In this document: in pieces, positions 1 through 5,072 of the stretch
How positions within the stretch are numbered: the stretch's first letter is position 1
Layout: each line of letters opens with the position of its first letter
Program-made: the position numbers and the translations under genes
Notes under the pieces: generated by a model
What the model was told of the DNA's origin: nothing
What the model saw: the letters and a program-made list of their open reading frames with translations, nothing else
Databases searched by the model: none
Source of the DNA: Campylobacteraceae bacterium
GTDB taxonomy: Bacteria; Campylobacterota; Campylobacteria; Campylobacterales; Campylobacteraceae
Length of the DNA: 5,072 nt
Assembly (NCBI GenBank): GCA_031282125.1
Contig: JAITEH010000072.1
Coordinates: 1 to 5,072, forward strand
Reading direction: 5' to 3'

Positions 1-408
1 GAAGAGATACAAAAGGCTATTAGTTCTATAAACAGCGTGGAGCACCGCTTGCAGAGGATAGACGCTAACGGCAAAATCATACTTGACGATAGTTTTAACG
101 GCAATTTTGAAGGCATGAAGAGCTCTTATGAGTTGGTCAAAACATATAACGGCAGAAAAGTTATAGTAACCCCGGGCATCGTCGAAAGTACGAAAGAGGA
201 GAATGAAAAACTTGCCAAAATCATAGACGAGATTTTTGACCTTGTCATCATTACGGGCAGCACGAACGCCAGCACGCTTAATCAGACGATTTCACGCGCT
301 CATAAAATCATGCTGGAAGACAAATCGCAGCTAACGACTATCTTGGCGCAAAATACAAAAGCGGGAGATTTGATACTGTTTTCGAATGACACTCCTGACT
401 ACATGTAA
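1..408 (+). CDS. murF: UDP-N-acetylmuramoyl-tripeptide--D-alanyl-D-alanine ligase (MurF), C-terminal part; 5' end outside window
   Basis: MurF is the cytoplasmic ATP-dependent ligase that adds D-Ala-D-Ala to the UDP-MurNAc-tripeptide, the last soluble step of the peptidoglycan precursor. Only the last 135 residues are present, corresponding to the C-terminal Mur-ligase domain (full-length MurF is usually 450-490 residues). The frame is open from base 1, so a GTG at 37 is an internal valine and not the start. The best landmark is 'DDSFNGN' at visible residues 29-35, equivalent to the D-x-Y-N-A-N-P motif of MurF, followed by a methionine and a helix as in the family. The 'VTPGIVES' segment replaces the GDM-type motif of E. 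coli and, as I recall, is typical of Campylobacterota MurF. The end reads 'AGDLILFSNDTPDYM' then TAA, a normal MurF terminus. It converges with the - strand genes to its right. MurF rather than MurE or MurC is supported by the D-x-F-N-G-N motif; confidence is high. Confidence 0.88.
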   Translation, partial: EEIQKAISSINSVEHRLQRIDANGKIILDDSFNGNFEGMKSSYELVKTYNGRKVIVTPGIVESTKEENEKLAKIIDEIFDLVIITGSTNASTLNQTISRAHKIMLEDKSQLTTILAQNTKAGDLILFSNDTPDYM

Positions 409-437
409 GAGTGATTTTTAAAGCGCGGCATGGATAA

Positions 438-464
438 CGATAGATGGAATTTATCCATCTATCG
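438..464. terminator. Perfect 11-bp hairpin between convergent genes, possible bidirectional terminator
   Basis: CGATAGATGGA (438-448) and TCCATCTATCG (454-464) are exact reverse complements with a 5-nt loop. The hairpin begins 29 bases after the murF stop and lies before the 3' end of the convergent gene on the other strand, where a shared terminator would be expected. Neither side carries an immediate U-tract, so it is not a textbook intrinsic terminator. An alternative 7-bp pairing, TGGATAA (431-437) with TTATCCA (451-457), would compete with it. The pairing is seen directly; the termination role is inferred. Confidence 0.4.
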
Positions 465-472
465 GAAGCCAA

Positions 473-481
473 ATTGAGGCG
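473..481 (+). repeat. Left copy of 9-bp direct repeat ATTGAGGCG flanking the AT-rich two-gene block
   Basis: ATTGAGGCG occurs here and again in the same orientation at 1792-1800; a third, inverted copy is at 1856-1864. The two direct copies bracket the two AT-rich unknown genes. A given 9-mer is expected on both strands of 5 kb about 0.04 times, so the match is suggestive, but many 9-mers were available to find. It could be a target-site duplication, a recombination footprint or coincidence. Confidence 0.4.
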
Positions 482-530
482 AAGTATAAACAGACCCGTT
501 ATGCGACGTACCGCCGTACTCTATTATTAT

Positions 531-1007
531 TTATATTTTTATTACATTTTTCCATTCTACTTTTGTATCCATTCCATCGATTTTCCCTAAAAAAGTTCCT
601 GTTGCTTTGTATATCGGTTTAGTATCTTTCAAATATTTATTTATTATGATTTCATTTTGATAATATTTTTCAGTTAATTCAATTGCGTCTCGTTCTATAT
701 TTTTACCATTGAATATTTCGTCAACTGTTAATGTTTTTCTGGTTTTTGCATATTCAACAGGATGGGGTATTTCGGATGAGAATTTTTTATTAAATTTCTT
801 TAGCCAATTTTTCCAATATTCCCAATTTTCCAATGCCAGTTCAAATATATAATCATCCAATAATGTTAATTCATAAATATCAGTCCAATCGTCAATATCA
901 TTGGAAAAAATGCAATTAAAATAATACTTTTTATCATTATAATCGGCAATGCCTTCGACGATTGTCATATCCCAAAAATTATTAACACAATGAACTTTTT
1001 CTATCAT
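531..1007 (-). CDS. Hypothetical protein, 158 aa, acidic and aromatic-rich, AT-rich gene
   Basis: I do not recognise a named family and assign no function. The ATG start is preceded by a GGAAGA ribosome binding site (1014-1019) at 6-nt spacing, and the stop is TAA. The N-terminal half has a strand-like segment 'TIVEGIADYNDKKYYF' (residues 15-30), then an acidic/tryptophan stretch around 'DDWTDIYEL' (39-47) and an amphipathic helix containing 'ENWEYWKNW' (60-68). An H-P pair at 82-83 precedes a charged helix, and the last 25 residues look like short beta strands ending 'VEWKNVIKI'. There is no signal peptide or membrane segment, so a small soluble cytoplasmic protein is likely. The layout gives me an impression of a widespread uncharacterised bacterial family, but I cannot name it. 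Sampled lines are 22-37% G+C, well below ackA and pta. It follows the 211-codon gene on the same strand after 113 bp and probably has its own promoter. An immunity or accessory role is possible only by analogy with small AT-rich soluble gene pairs. Confidence 0.82.
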   Translation of the reverse strand: MIEKVHCVNNFWDMTIVEGIADYNDKKYYFNCIFSNDIDDWTDIYELTLLDDYIFELALENWEYWKNWLKKFNKKFSSEIPHPVEYAKTRKTLTVDEIFNGKNIERDAIELTEKYYQNEIIINKYLKDTKPIYKATGTFLGKIDGMDTKVEWKNVIKI

Positions 1008-1027
1008 ATTTTATCTTCCAATTATTT

Positions 1028-1036
1028 TTTATATCA
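1028..1036 (-). promoter_or_regulatory. Candidate extended -10 promoter (TGATATAAA) for the 158-codon gene
   Basis: On the - strand, TGATATAAA (1036 down to 1028) matches an extended -10 of the TGnTATAAT type. Transcription would begin near 1021, just before the GGAAGA ribosome binding site and about 14 nt before the ATG. A perfect TTGACA lies upstream (1061 down to 1056), but the 22-nt gap to TATAAA is too long for a standard sigma-70 pair. Using the TTGACA at 17-nt spacing gives only AATGAT as a -10. Campylobacterota housekeeping promoters generally depend on the -10 and AT-rich upstream DNA rather than on a -35, which fits the first reading. Confidence 0.42.
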
Positions 1037-1120
1037 TTATTTATTTTCTTATATTTGTCAATCCTTTTTTCAACAAATTTTAGGCGCTATTGTGCATGCA
1101 GATACGACGTACGCGCTTAT

Positions 1121-1756
1121 CTACTCCTCTTTTTTCCATACGTCTATAGTTGTCAGTGCTGTAATTTTTTTAAGGCTGTCATTTTCGTATTCAAATCTAT
1201 ATTCGACTTGTCCAATCCAGCCTTTTGAATGCATATAGACTTTATTTAGCATATTTTTTTCATATTCATAGATCCCAGCACTCCAATTTTCCACATTGCT
1301 CGCAACAAGAACGTTAAATTGTAAATTATCTTGAATAGCGGTCAATACGCCGACAGAGAGGAGTTTATTGTTGGACGGTTTATTATTGAGTTCTATATGA
1401 AAATATTCGATTTCATTATTGGTATGGTTGTATAATGTACAATGCGACCTGCACATTGTTATAATCAAACTTCCGTCGTCTGAAAATCCAAAAGCATAAT
1501 AATCATTTCTTTTAAGCGCCTCATCAACAATATTTAATTTATCGGTTTCTAATTTTAATAACCGCCCTTTTTCAAAATTATTCATTTCATGATAGAATGG
1601 AATAGGAGTGAACATTTCATCCGTTGCAAACTTCCAATTGACAGCATTATTTTGATGTTCTTTAATTTTGTTTTGATAATAAAGAAAATCTATTTTTGTC
1701 TTCTTTAGTAAATCTGTCTTGATATTCGCAATTTCTCTGTTGCCTAAAATGTCCAC
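1121..1756 (-). CDS. Hypothetical protein, 211 aa, GTG start, AT-rich gene
   Basis: I do not recognise this protein. The start is GTG: it is directly preceded by an in-frame TAA (1757-1759), has an AGAGG ribosome binding site (1763-1767) at 6-nt spacing, and the next in-frame ATG is near residue 48. The stop is TAG. The first 35 residues are helical and lysine-rich. A central segment looks beta-rich, with 'FGFSDDGSLIITMC' (residues 89-102) and two cysteines (102, 106) and a histidine (105) close together. The last 60 residues again alternate aromatic and charged positions, for example 'GIYEYEKNML' (161-170) and 'QVEYRFEYENDSL' (183-195), suggesting a beta sheet or meander. No signal peptide, membrane segment or catalytic motif is evident. 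G+C is low, like its downstream neighbour, so the two may have arrived together. An orphan immunity protein for a polymorphic toxin is one guess, but no toxin is in the window. Confidence 0.82.
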   Translation of the reverse strand: MDILGNREIANIKTDLLKKTKIDFLYYQNKIKEHQNNAVNWKFATDEMFTPIPFYHEMNNFEKGRLLKLETDKLNIVDEALKRNDYYAFGFSDDGSLIITMCRSHCTLYNHTNNEIEYFHIELNNKPSNNKLLSVGVLTAIQDNLQFNVLVASNVENWSAGIYEYEKNMLNKVYMHSKGWIGQVEYRFEYENDSLKKITALTTIDVWKKEE

Positions 1757-1791
1757 TTATTGCCTCTGTTTATATCATGTAATATTTCTAT

Positions 1792-1800
1792 ATTGAGGCG
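1792..1800 (+). repeat. Right copy of 9-bp direct repeat ATTGAGGCG
   Basis: This is identical to 473-481 and in the same orientation. It also forms most of the left arm of the larger inverted repeat that starts at the same base, so it has a second explanation besides an insertion footprint. Joining the two copies would remove 1,319 bp containing both unknown genes and leave the murF hairpin next to an intact inverted-repeat element and ackA. Confidence 0.4.
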
Positions 1801-1864
1801 CAAAAATGACGAAAGAACATTTATTTCTAAATGTTCTTGCGCACCTTCATATCTGCGCCTCAAT
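1792..1864. repeat. Nested inverted repeats: two perfect 11-bp stems, structured element downstream of ackA
   Basis: The outer arms are ATTGAGGCGCA (1792-1802) and TGCGCCTCAAT (1854-1864). The inner arms are AAGAACATTTA (1813-1823) and TAAATGTTCTT (1828-1838), with a 4-nt loop. Both stems are exact. Read on the - strand (the ackA strand), the inner loop is GAAA, a stable GNRA tetraloop. That hairpin is followed by TTTCGTCATTTTT, so it could help end the pta-ackA transcript. Also on the - strand, GCGCA of the outer arm can pair instead with a nearby TGCGC (1842 down to 1838), giving an alternative fold. It could be a transcript terminator, a small structured RNA, or a short palindromic repetitive element; the window alone does not decide. 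Confidence 0.6.
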
Positions 1865-1893
1865 CGTCCTGTTTAAGACATTTGAGTAATGAT

Positions 1894-1918
1894 AAAACGC
1901 TTATTATTTAGGCGTTTT
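1894..1918 (+). terminator. Terminator-like hairpin overlapping the 3' end of ackA, best formed in + strand RNA
   Basis: AAAACGC (1894-1900) pairs exactly with GCGTTTT (1912-1918). In + strand RNA the stem extends inward by a U-G wobble and two A-U pairs, leaving a 5-nt loop, and it ends in a run of six T (1915-1920). In - strand RNA the wobble becomes an A-C mismatch and the following sequence is only TTTTATCATT, so termination in the ackA direction would be weaker. The - strand version contains the ackA stop codon. A bidirectional role is possible. No convincing + strand gene ends here apart from a speculative 27-codon frame. Confidence 0.42.
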
Positions 1919-3101
1919 TTGAGTTTTGTATAATATGCTGCGTTGATTTGGCTATCTCAAACTCTTCGTTTGTCGGCACAACAAGCACTTTTACTTCGCT
2001 TTTTGCATTTTCAATGTGCACGCTGTTTTCGGCATTTCTCTTTTTGTCCAATATAATGCCGCAGTGCGATAAACCTTTGCATGATTGATGCCTTACGCTT
2101 GCAGAGTTTTCGCCTATACCGCCCGTGAAAATTATCGCATCTACGCGTCCTAATACGGCATAGTATGAGCCGATATATTTTCTTATGCGATAGCAGAACA
2201 TATCAAATGCAAGTTTGGCTCTTTTGTCGCCATTGTTCATCTTCTCTTGCACTTCGCGCAAATCATTTGTGCCGCAGACGCCTTTTAAGCCACTCTGTTT
2301 ATTTAAAAGCATATCGATTTCATGCGGTTTTAATTTTTCTACTCTCTCAAGATAAAATATGATAGCAGGGTCTAAATCGCCGCTTCTTGTACCCATGACA
2401 AGCCCCTCTAACGGAGAAAGTCCCATGCTGGTATCGATACATTTGCCGTTTTTGATAGCTGCCGCGCTGGCGCCGCTGCCAAGATGAAGCGTTATGAAAT
2501 TGCATTTACTTAACGGTTTTTTGAGTATTTTTGACGCCTCTTCGGCTATATATCTGTGTGAAGTTCCGTGAAATCCGTAACGTCTAATGTGAAGCTTTTG
2601 ACACAGCTCATACGGAAGCGCATACGTATAAGCGTGCGGAGGCATTGTCTGATGAAACGCAGTGTCAAATACCGCTACTTGAGGAACATGCGGCGCTTCA
2701 ATCTCGGCGGCTTTGATACCTGCTATATTGGCCGGATTGTGAATAGGCGCAAGAGATATGTTTTTGGTGATTTCTTGCATGACATCGTCGTTAATGAGTT
2801 GAGCTTCGCTGAACTCGCCGCCGTGTACGACTCTGTGACCTATACCGTCTAATTTATCAAGACCTTTGATGATTTTGCTGTCAATCAAAAAAGATGAGAT
2901 TATCTCTATGCCGTGTTCGTGGTTGGGTATCACAAGCTTTTGCGTTATCGGCTCTTTGCGGCGCGATGAGTTTAGCTTGATTTTGCCTAACGGTTCGCCT
3001 ATCTGCTCGATTAAGCCTGAAGCTAAAACTTTACGCTCTTTCATTGAGAAAAGTTGAAATTTTATAGAGGAACTGCCTGAGTTGATTACAAGTATTTTCA
3101 T
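1908..3101 (-). CDS. ackA: Acetate kinase
   Basis: AckA catalyses acetyl phosphate + ADP = acetate + ATP in the cytoplasm, making ATP by substrate-level phosphorylation or activating acetate in reverse. At 397 residues it is the usual full length. Family landmarks in order are: the N-terminal signature 'INSGSSSIKF' (6-15) with the conserved Asn7; 'GHRVVHGGE' (88-96) with Arg90; 'APIHNPAN' (118-125); 'VFDTAFH' (144-150) with the catalytic Asp146; 'YGFHGTSH' (175-182) with His178; 'LHLGSGAS' (205-212); 'GTRSGDLDP' (237-245) with Arg239; 'FTGGIGEN' (325-332); and 'PTNEEFEIA' (376-384), carrying the glutamate that binds magnesium in this family. The ATG follows the pta stop with no gap (TAAATG). 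Its GGAG ribosome binding site (3108-3111, 6 nt away) lies within the last codons of pta, so translational coupling is likely. All key residues are intact; confidence is very high. Confidence 0.98.
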   Translation of the reverse strand: MKILVINSGSSSIKFQLFSMKERKVLASGLIEQIGEPLGKIKLNSSRRKEPITQKLVIPNHEHGIEIISSFLIDSKIIKGLDKLDGIGHRVVHGGEFSEAQLINDDVMQEITKNISLAPIHNPANIAGIKAAEIEAPHVPQVAVFDTAFHQTMPPHAYTYALPYELCQKLHIRRYGFHGTSHRYIAEEASKILKKPLSKCNFITLHLGSGASAAAIKNGKCIDTSMGLSPLEGLVMGTRSGDLDPAIIFYLERVEKLKPHEIDMLLNKQSGLKGVCGTNDLREVQEKMNNGDKRAKLAFDMFCYRIRKYIGSYYAVLGRVDAIIFTGGIGENSASVRHQSCKGLSHCGIILDKKRNAENSVHIENAKSEVKVLVVPTNEEFEIAKSTQHIIQNSKNA

Positions 3102-5072
3102 TTATTTCTCCGTTTTGATTTGAGCTGCTTGGATAGCAGTGATGACGACCGTATTTACCACGTCTGCGACAAGGCAGCCGCGGCTTAAATCGTTAACAGG
3201 TTTTTTGAGCCCTTGAAGCACGGGACCTATCGCCAAAGCGTTTGATGAGCGCTGGACGGCTTTATAGGTGTTGTTGCCCGTATTTAAATCAGGGAATACA
3301 AATACCGTAGCTTGACCTGCCACTTTGCTTTCTGGCAGTTTTGTTTTGGCTACGGTAGGATCTATCGCTGCGTCGTATTGGATAGGACCTTCTACCAATA
3401 AATCAGGGCGAATCTCTTTGGCAAGTTTTGCGGCAAGCCTTACTTTTTCTACCTCTTCGCCGCTGCCGGAATTGCCCGTAGAATACGACAACATAGCGAT
3501 TTTTGGCTCTATGCCGAAACTTTTTGCCGTGTCGGCTGAAGATATGGCGATTTGCGCAAGCTCTTCGGAGCTTGGGTCTTTATTGACCGCGCAGTCGCCG
3601 TAAACAAGCACTTTTGTGTCAAGGCACATAAAAAATATGCTTGAAATGATAGAGATATTGGGCTTTGTCTTTATGATTTGAAGGGCAGGGCGTATAGTAT
3701 CGCCTGTGGTGTGTATCGCGCCTGATACCATGCCGTCGGCGTCGCCTTTATAGACCATCATCGTGCCGAAATAACTGCAATCTTGCATGATTTCGCGCGC
3801 TTGTTCTATCGTCACGCCTTTTGATTTGCGCAATTCGTAAAAGTCATTTATGTATTGCTCCATGAATTGCGATTTTTCGGGTTCGACAATGATGGCTTTT
3901 TTGATATCTATGCCAAGACTTGAAGCTCTTCGCGCAATATCTTCGGGTTTGCCTAAAAGTATGATGTCAGCTACATCGCGTCTTAAAAGTATTTCGCTTG
4001 CGCGCAGTATCCTGTCGTCGTTGCTTTCCGGCAGGACGATTTTTTGTCTGTTTTTTCTTGCCATCTCAAAAAGCGTATGCTCAAACATAATCGGCGTCAT
4101 TGCCGCAGGAGCGTGTGAAGCGTCTATATTTCTCTCTATCTCGTCAATTTTTACATATTTGTTGAAAAGTCCTGAAATAAGGGCGATTTTGCGCTCGCTT
4201 GAGGGTTGAATCTGCGGTTGGATATCTTTTGTTTTCATCAAAACCGAGATAGTATCGCCGTCCGTGCTTAAAATAGGAATGGATATTTTGGAAAAACCTT
4301 CTATGAGTTTCAAAAATGAGCTTTTAGGAAGTATGTTGCCGCTCAAAAGAATGCCTGCTATCATCGGATATGCGCCTGAATTGTTTGCCATAATCGCCGC
4401 CAAGATGATATCCGACCTGTCGCCTCCCGTAATGATGAAATCGCCTTCTTGAAGGAACGGAAGCATAGTATCTATAGTAGTCGAAACAACTCTTATCTGT
4501 TTTGCCACGCGGCGCAAATCCTCTTTTTTGCCGAAAACAAATTTACACTTAAGGGCGTTTTTGATGTCTTCAATCGTCGGACTGCTTAACTCTTCAACTT
4601 CTGGCAGCAGATATACGGGCACATTTGTCTGAAGCAACTCTTTTTTATTTGCTTTCAACTCTTTAAGGATATCTATATCAAGACGATTAATGAAAGTATT
4701 AAAGTGTGTGCAGTCCGAATCTTTGATGATATTTGCTTCTATATTTACAGCTTCGACTATTTGCGCTGTTTTGCGCCCTTTGCCGTTTATGATATTGACG
4801 ACGGGAGTGCCTAAATGTTTTGCAAATTCGAGATTGATGTCAAAATCAAAAGTTGACGGGAGTAAAGAGCGTTCAATACCCTCGCAAATGACAAAATCAT
4901 ATTTTTGCTCAAGCGTTTTAAACTTAGCTATAAGATTTTGAGTTAATTCATTTAATTTACCTTTTGCAGCGGCAGATTTGACTTCATCAAGCGTAAACCC
5001 CAAAGCCTGTTCGACAGACATATCAAGTTTATAATATTTAAGCATAAATGAAGTGATGCTATCTTCTTCTTT
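3102..5072 (-). CDS. pta: Phosphate acetyltransferase, long DRTGG-type; 5' end outside window
   Basis: Pta catalyses acetyl-CoA + phosphate = acetyl phosphate + CoA, feeding AckA encoded directly downstream. The frame is open to the window edge: nine more codons precede the methionine whose codon is at 5043-5045, so that ATG is internal and 656 residues are visible. E. coli Pta has 714, so roughly 50-70 residues, including the N-terminal P-loop, are missing. Numbering from that methionine, 1-135 is the rest of the P-loop-like AAA_26 domain ('FVICEGIERS', 51-60). About 160-275 is the DRTGG domain ('ITGGDRSDI', 205-213), and 320-640 is the catalytic PTA_PTB domain. Catalytic-domain landmarks are 'KIVLPE' (335-340), Arg406 in 'ELRKSKG', Arg452 in 'DTIRPAL', 'FPDLNTGN' (584-591), and Ser621, Arg622 and Asp628 in 'NDLSRGCLVAD'. 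The 46-residue gap between the two arginines and the S-R-x5-D spacing match the active site described for Methanosarcina thermophila Pta. In E. coli the N-terminal region mediates allosteric control. The operon promoter must lie beyond the window. Confidence 0.96.
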   Translation of the reverse strand, partial: KEEDSITSFMLKYYKLDMSVEQALGFTLDEVKSAAAKGKLNELTQNLIAKFKTLEQKYDFVICEGIERSLLPSTFDFDINLEFAKHLGTPVVNIINGKGRKTAQIVEAVNIEANIIKDSDCTHFNTFINRLDIDILKELKANKKELLQTNVPVYLLPEVEELSSPTIEDIKNALKCKFVFGKKEDLRRVAKQIRVVSTTIDTMLPFLQEGDFIITGGDRSDIILAAIMANNSGAYPMIAGILLSGNILPKSSFLKLIEGFSKISIPILSTDGDTISVLMKTKDIQPQIQPSSERKIALISGLFNKYVKIDEIERNIDASHAPAAMTPIMFEHTLFEMARKNRQKIVLPESNDDRILRASEILLRRDVADIILLGKPEDIARRASSLGIDIKKAIIVEPEKSQFMEQYINDFYELRKSKGVTIEQAREIMQDCSYFGTMMVYKGDADGMVSGAIHTTGDTIRPALQIIKTKPNISIISSIFFMCLDTKVLVYGDCAVNKDPSSEELAQIAISSADTAKSFGIEPKIAMLSYSTGNSGSGEEVEKVRLAAKLAKEIRPDLLVEGPIQYDAAIDPTVAKTKLPESKVAGQATVFVFPDLNTGNNTYKAVQRSSNALAIGPVLQGLKKPVNDLSRGCLVADVVNTVVITAIQAAQIKTEK

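Noticed and set aside
37..408. A separate 123-residue protein starting at GTG 37
   Set aside because: The same frame is open to base 1 and the product matches the MurF C-terminal domain, so this is the tail of a longer gene.
1093..1100. TGCATGCA palindrome in the gap between the two unknown genes
   Set aside because: An isolated 8-bp palindrome is expected by chance and has no supporting context.
990..1238. 82-codon + strand frame, hydrophobic
   Set aside because: It overlaps the ends of both unknown - strand genes, has no ribosome binding site, and its hydrophobicity follows from reading AT-rich antisense DNA.
485..1774. TATAAACAGA/TCTGTTTATA as transposon terminal inverted repeats
   Set aside because: The ends are only 10 bp, sit at unequal distances from the flanking 9-mers, and enclose no transposase; the right copy also overlaps the start region of a gene. 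Kept only as part of the insertion hypothesis.
3850..4209. 119-codon + strand frame inside pta
   Set aside because: It is antisense to the conserved catalytic and DRTGG region of Pta; its existence follows from the coding constraint on the other strand.
3102..5045. Complete Pta starting at the ATG whose codon is at 5043-5045
   Set aside because: Nine more in-frame codons reach the window edge without a stop, and the N-terminal part of the family would be missing, so the true start is outside the window.

Overview
The window looks like a chromosomal piece of a Campylobacterota (epsilonproteobacterial) genome. I infer this from the style of the three recognisable proteins: a MurF C-terminus with a 'TPGIVES' segment where E. 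coli MurF has 'GDMAEL', and a long DRTGG-type phosphotransacetylase directly joined to acetate kinase. I cannot name the genus. Lines counted by hand in pta-ackA are about 35-53% G+C, whereas lines in the two small genes between murF and ackA are about 22-37%.

Layout, left to right. (1) Bases 1-408, + strand: the 3' end of murF (peptidoglycan precursor synthesis), cut by the window edge. (2) Bases 409-530: a convergent intergenic gap with a perfect 11-bp hairpin and one copy of the 9-mer ATTGAGGCG. (3) Bases 531-1756, - strand: two AT-rich genes of unknown function, 158 and 211 codons, separated by 113 bp that hold a candidate promoter. (4) Bases 1757-1907: a short structured spacer. It has a second ATTGAGGCG copy forming one arm of an 11-bp inverted repeat, inside which sits another perfect 11-bp hairpin. 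A terminator-like hairpin follows and overlaps the end of ackA. (5) Bases 1908-5072, - strand: pta-ackA as a tight operon (stop and start abut as TAAATG), with pta running off the right edge.

Pta and AckA together interconvert acetyl-CoA and acetate through acetyl phosphate, yielding or consuming ATP; this part is ordinary core metabolism. The least ordinary part is the AT-rich two-gene block and its flanks. The 9-bp direct repeat brackets bases 482-1791 (1,319 bp between equivalent positions), so the block may be an accessory insertion between murF and ackA. No transposase, integrase, CRISPR array, tRNA or rRNA is visible. I do not see convincing evidence for a complete new system. The two unknown proteins and the structured spacer, which also contains a 27-codon hydrophobic reading frame, are the places to look.
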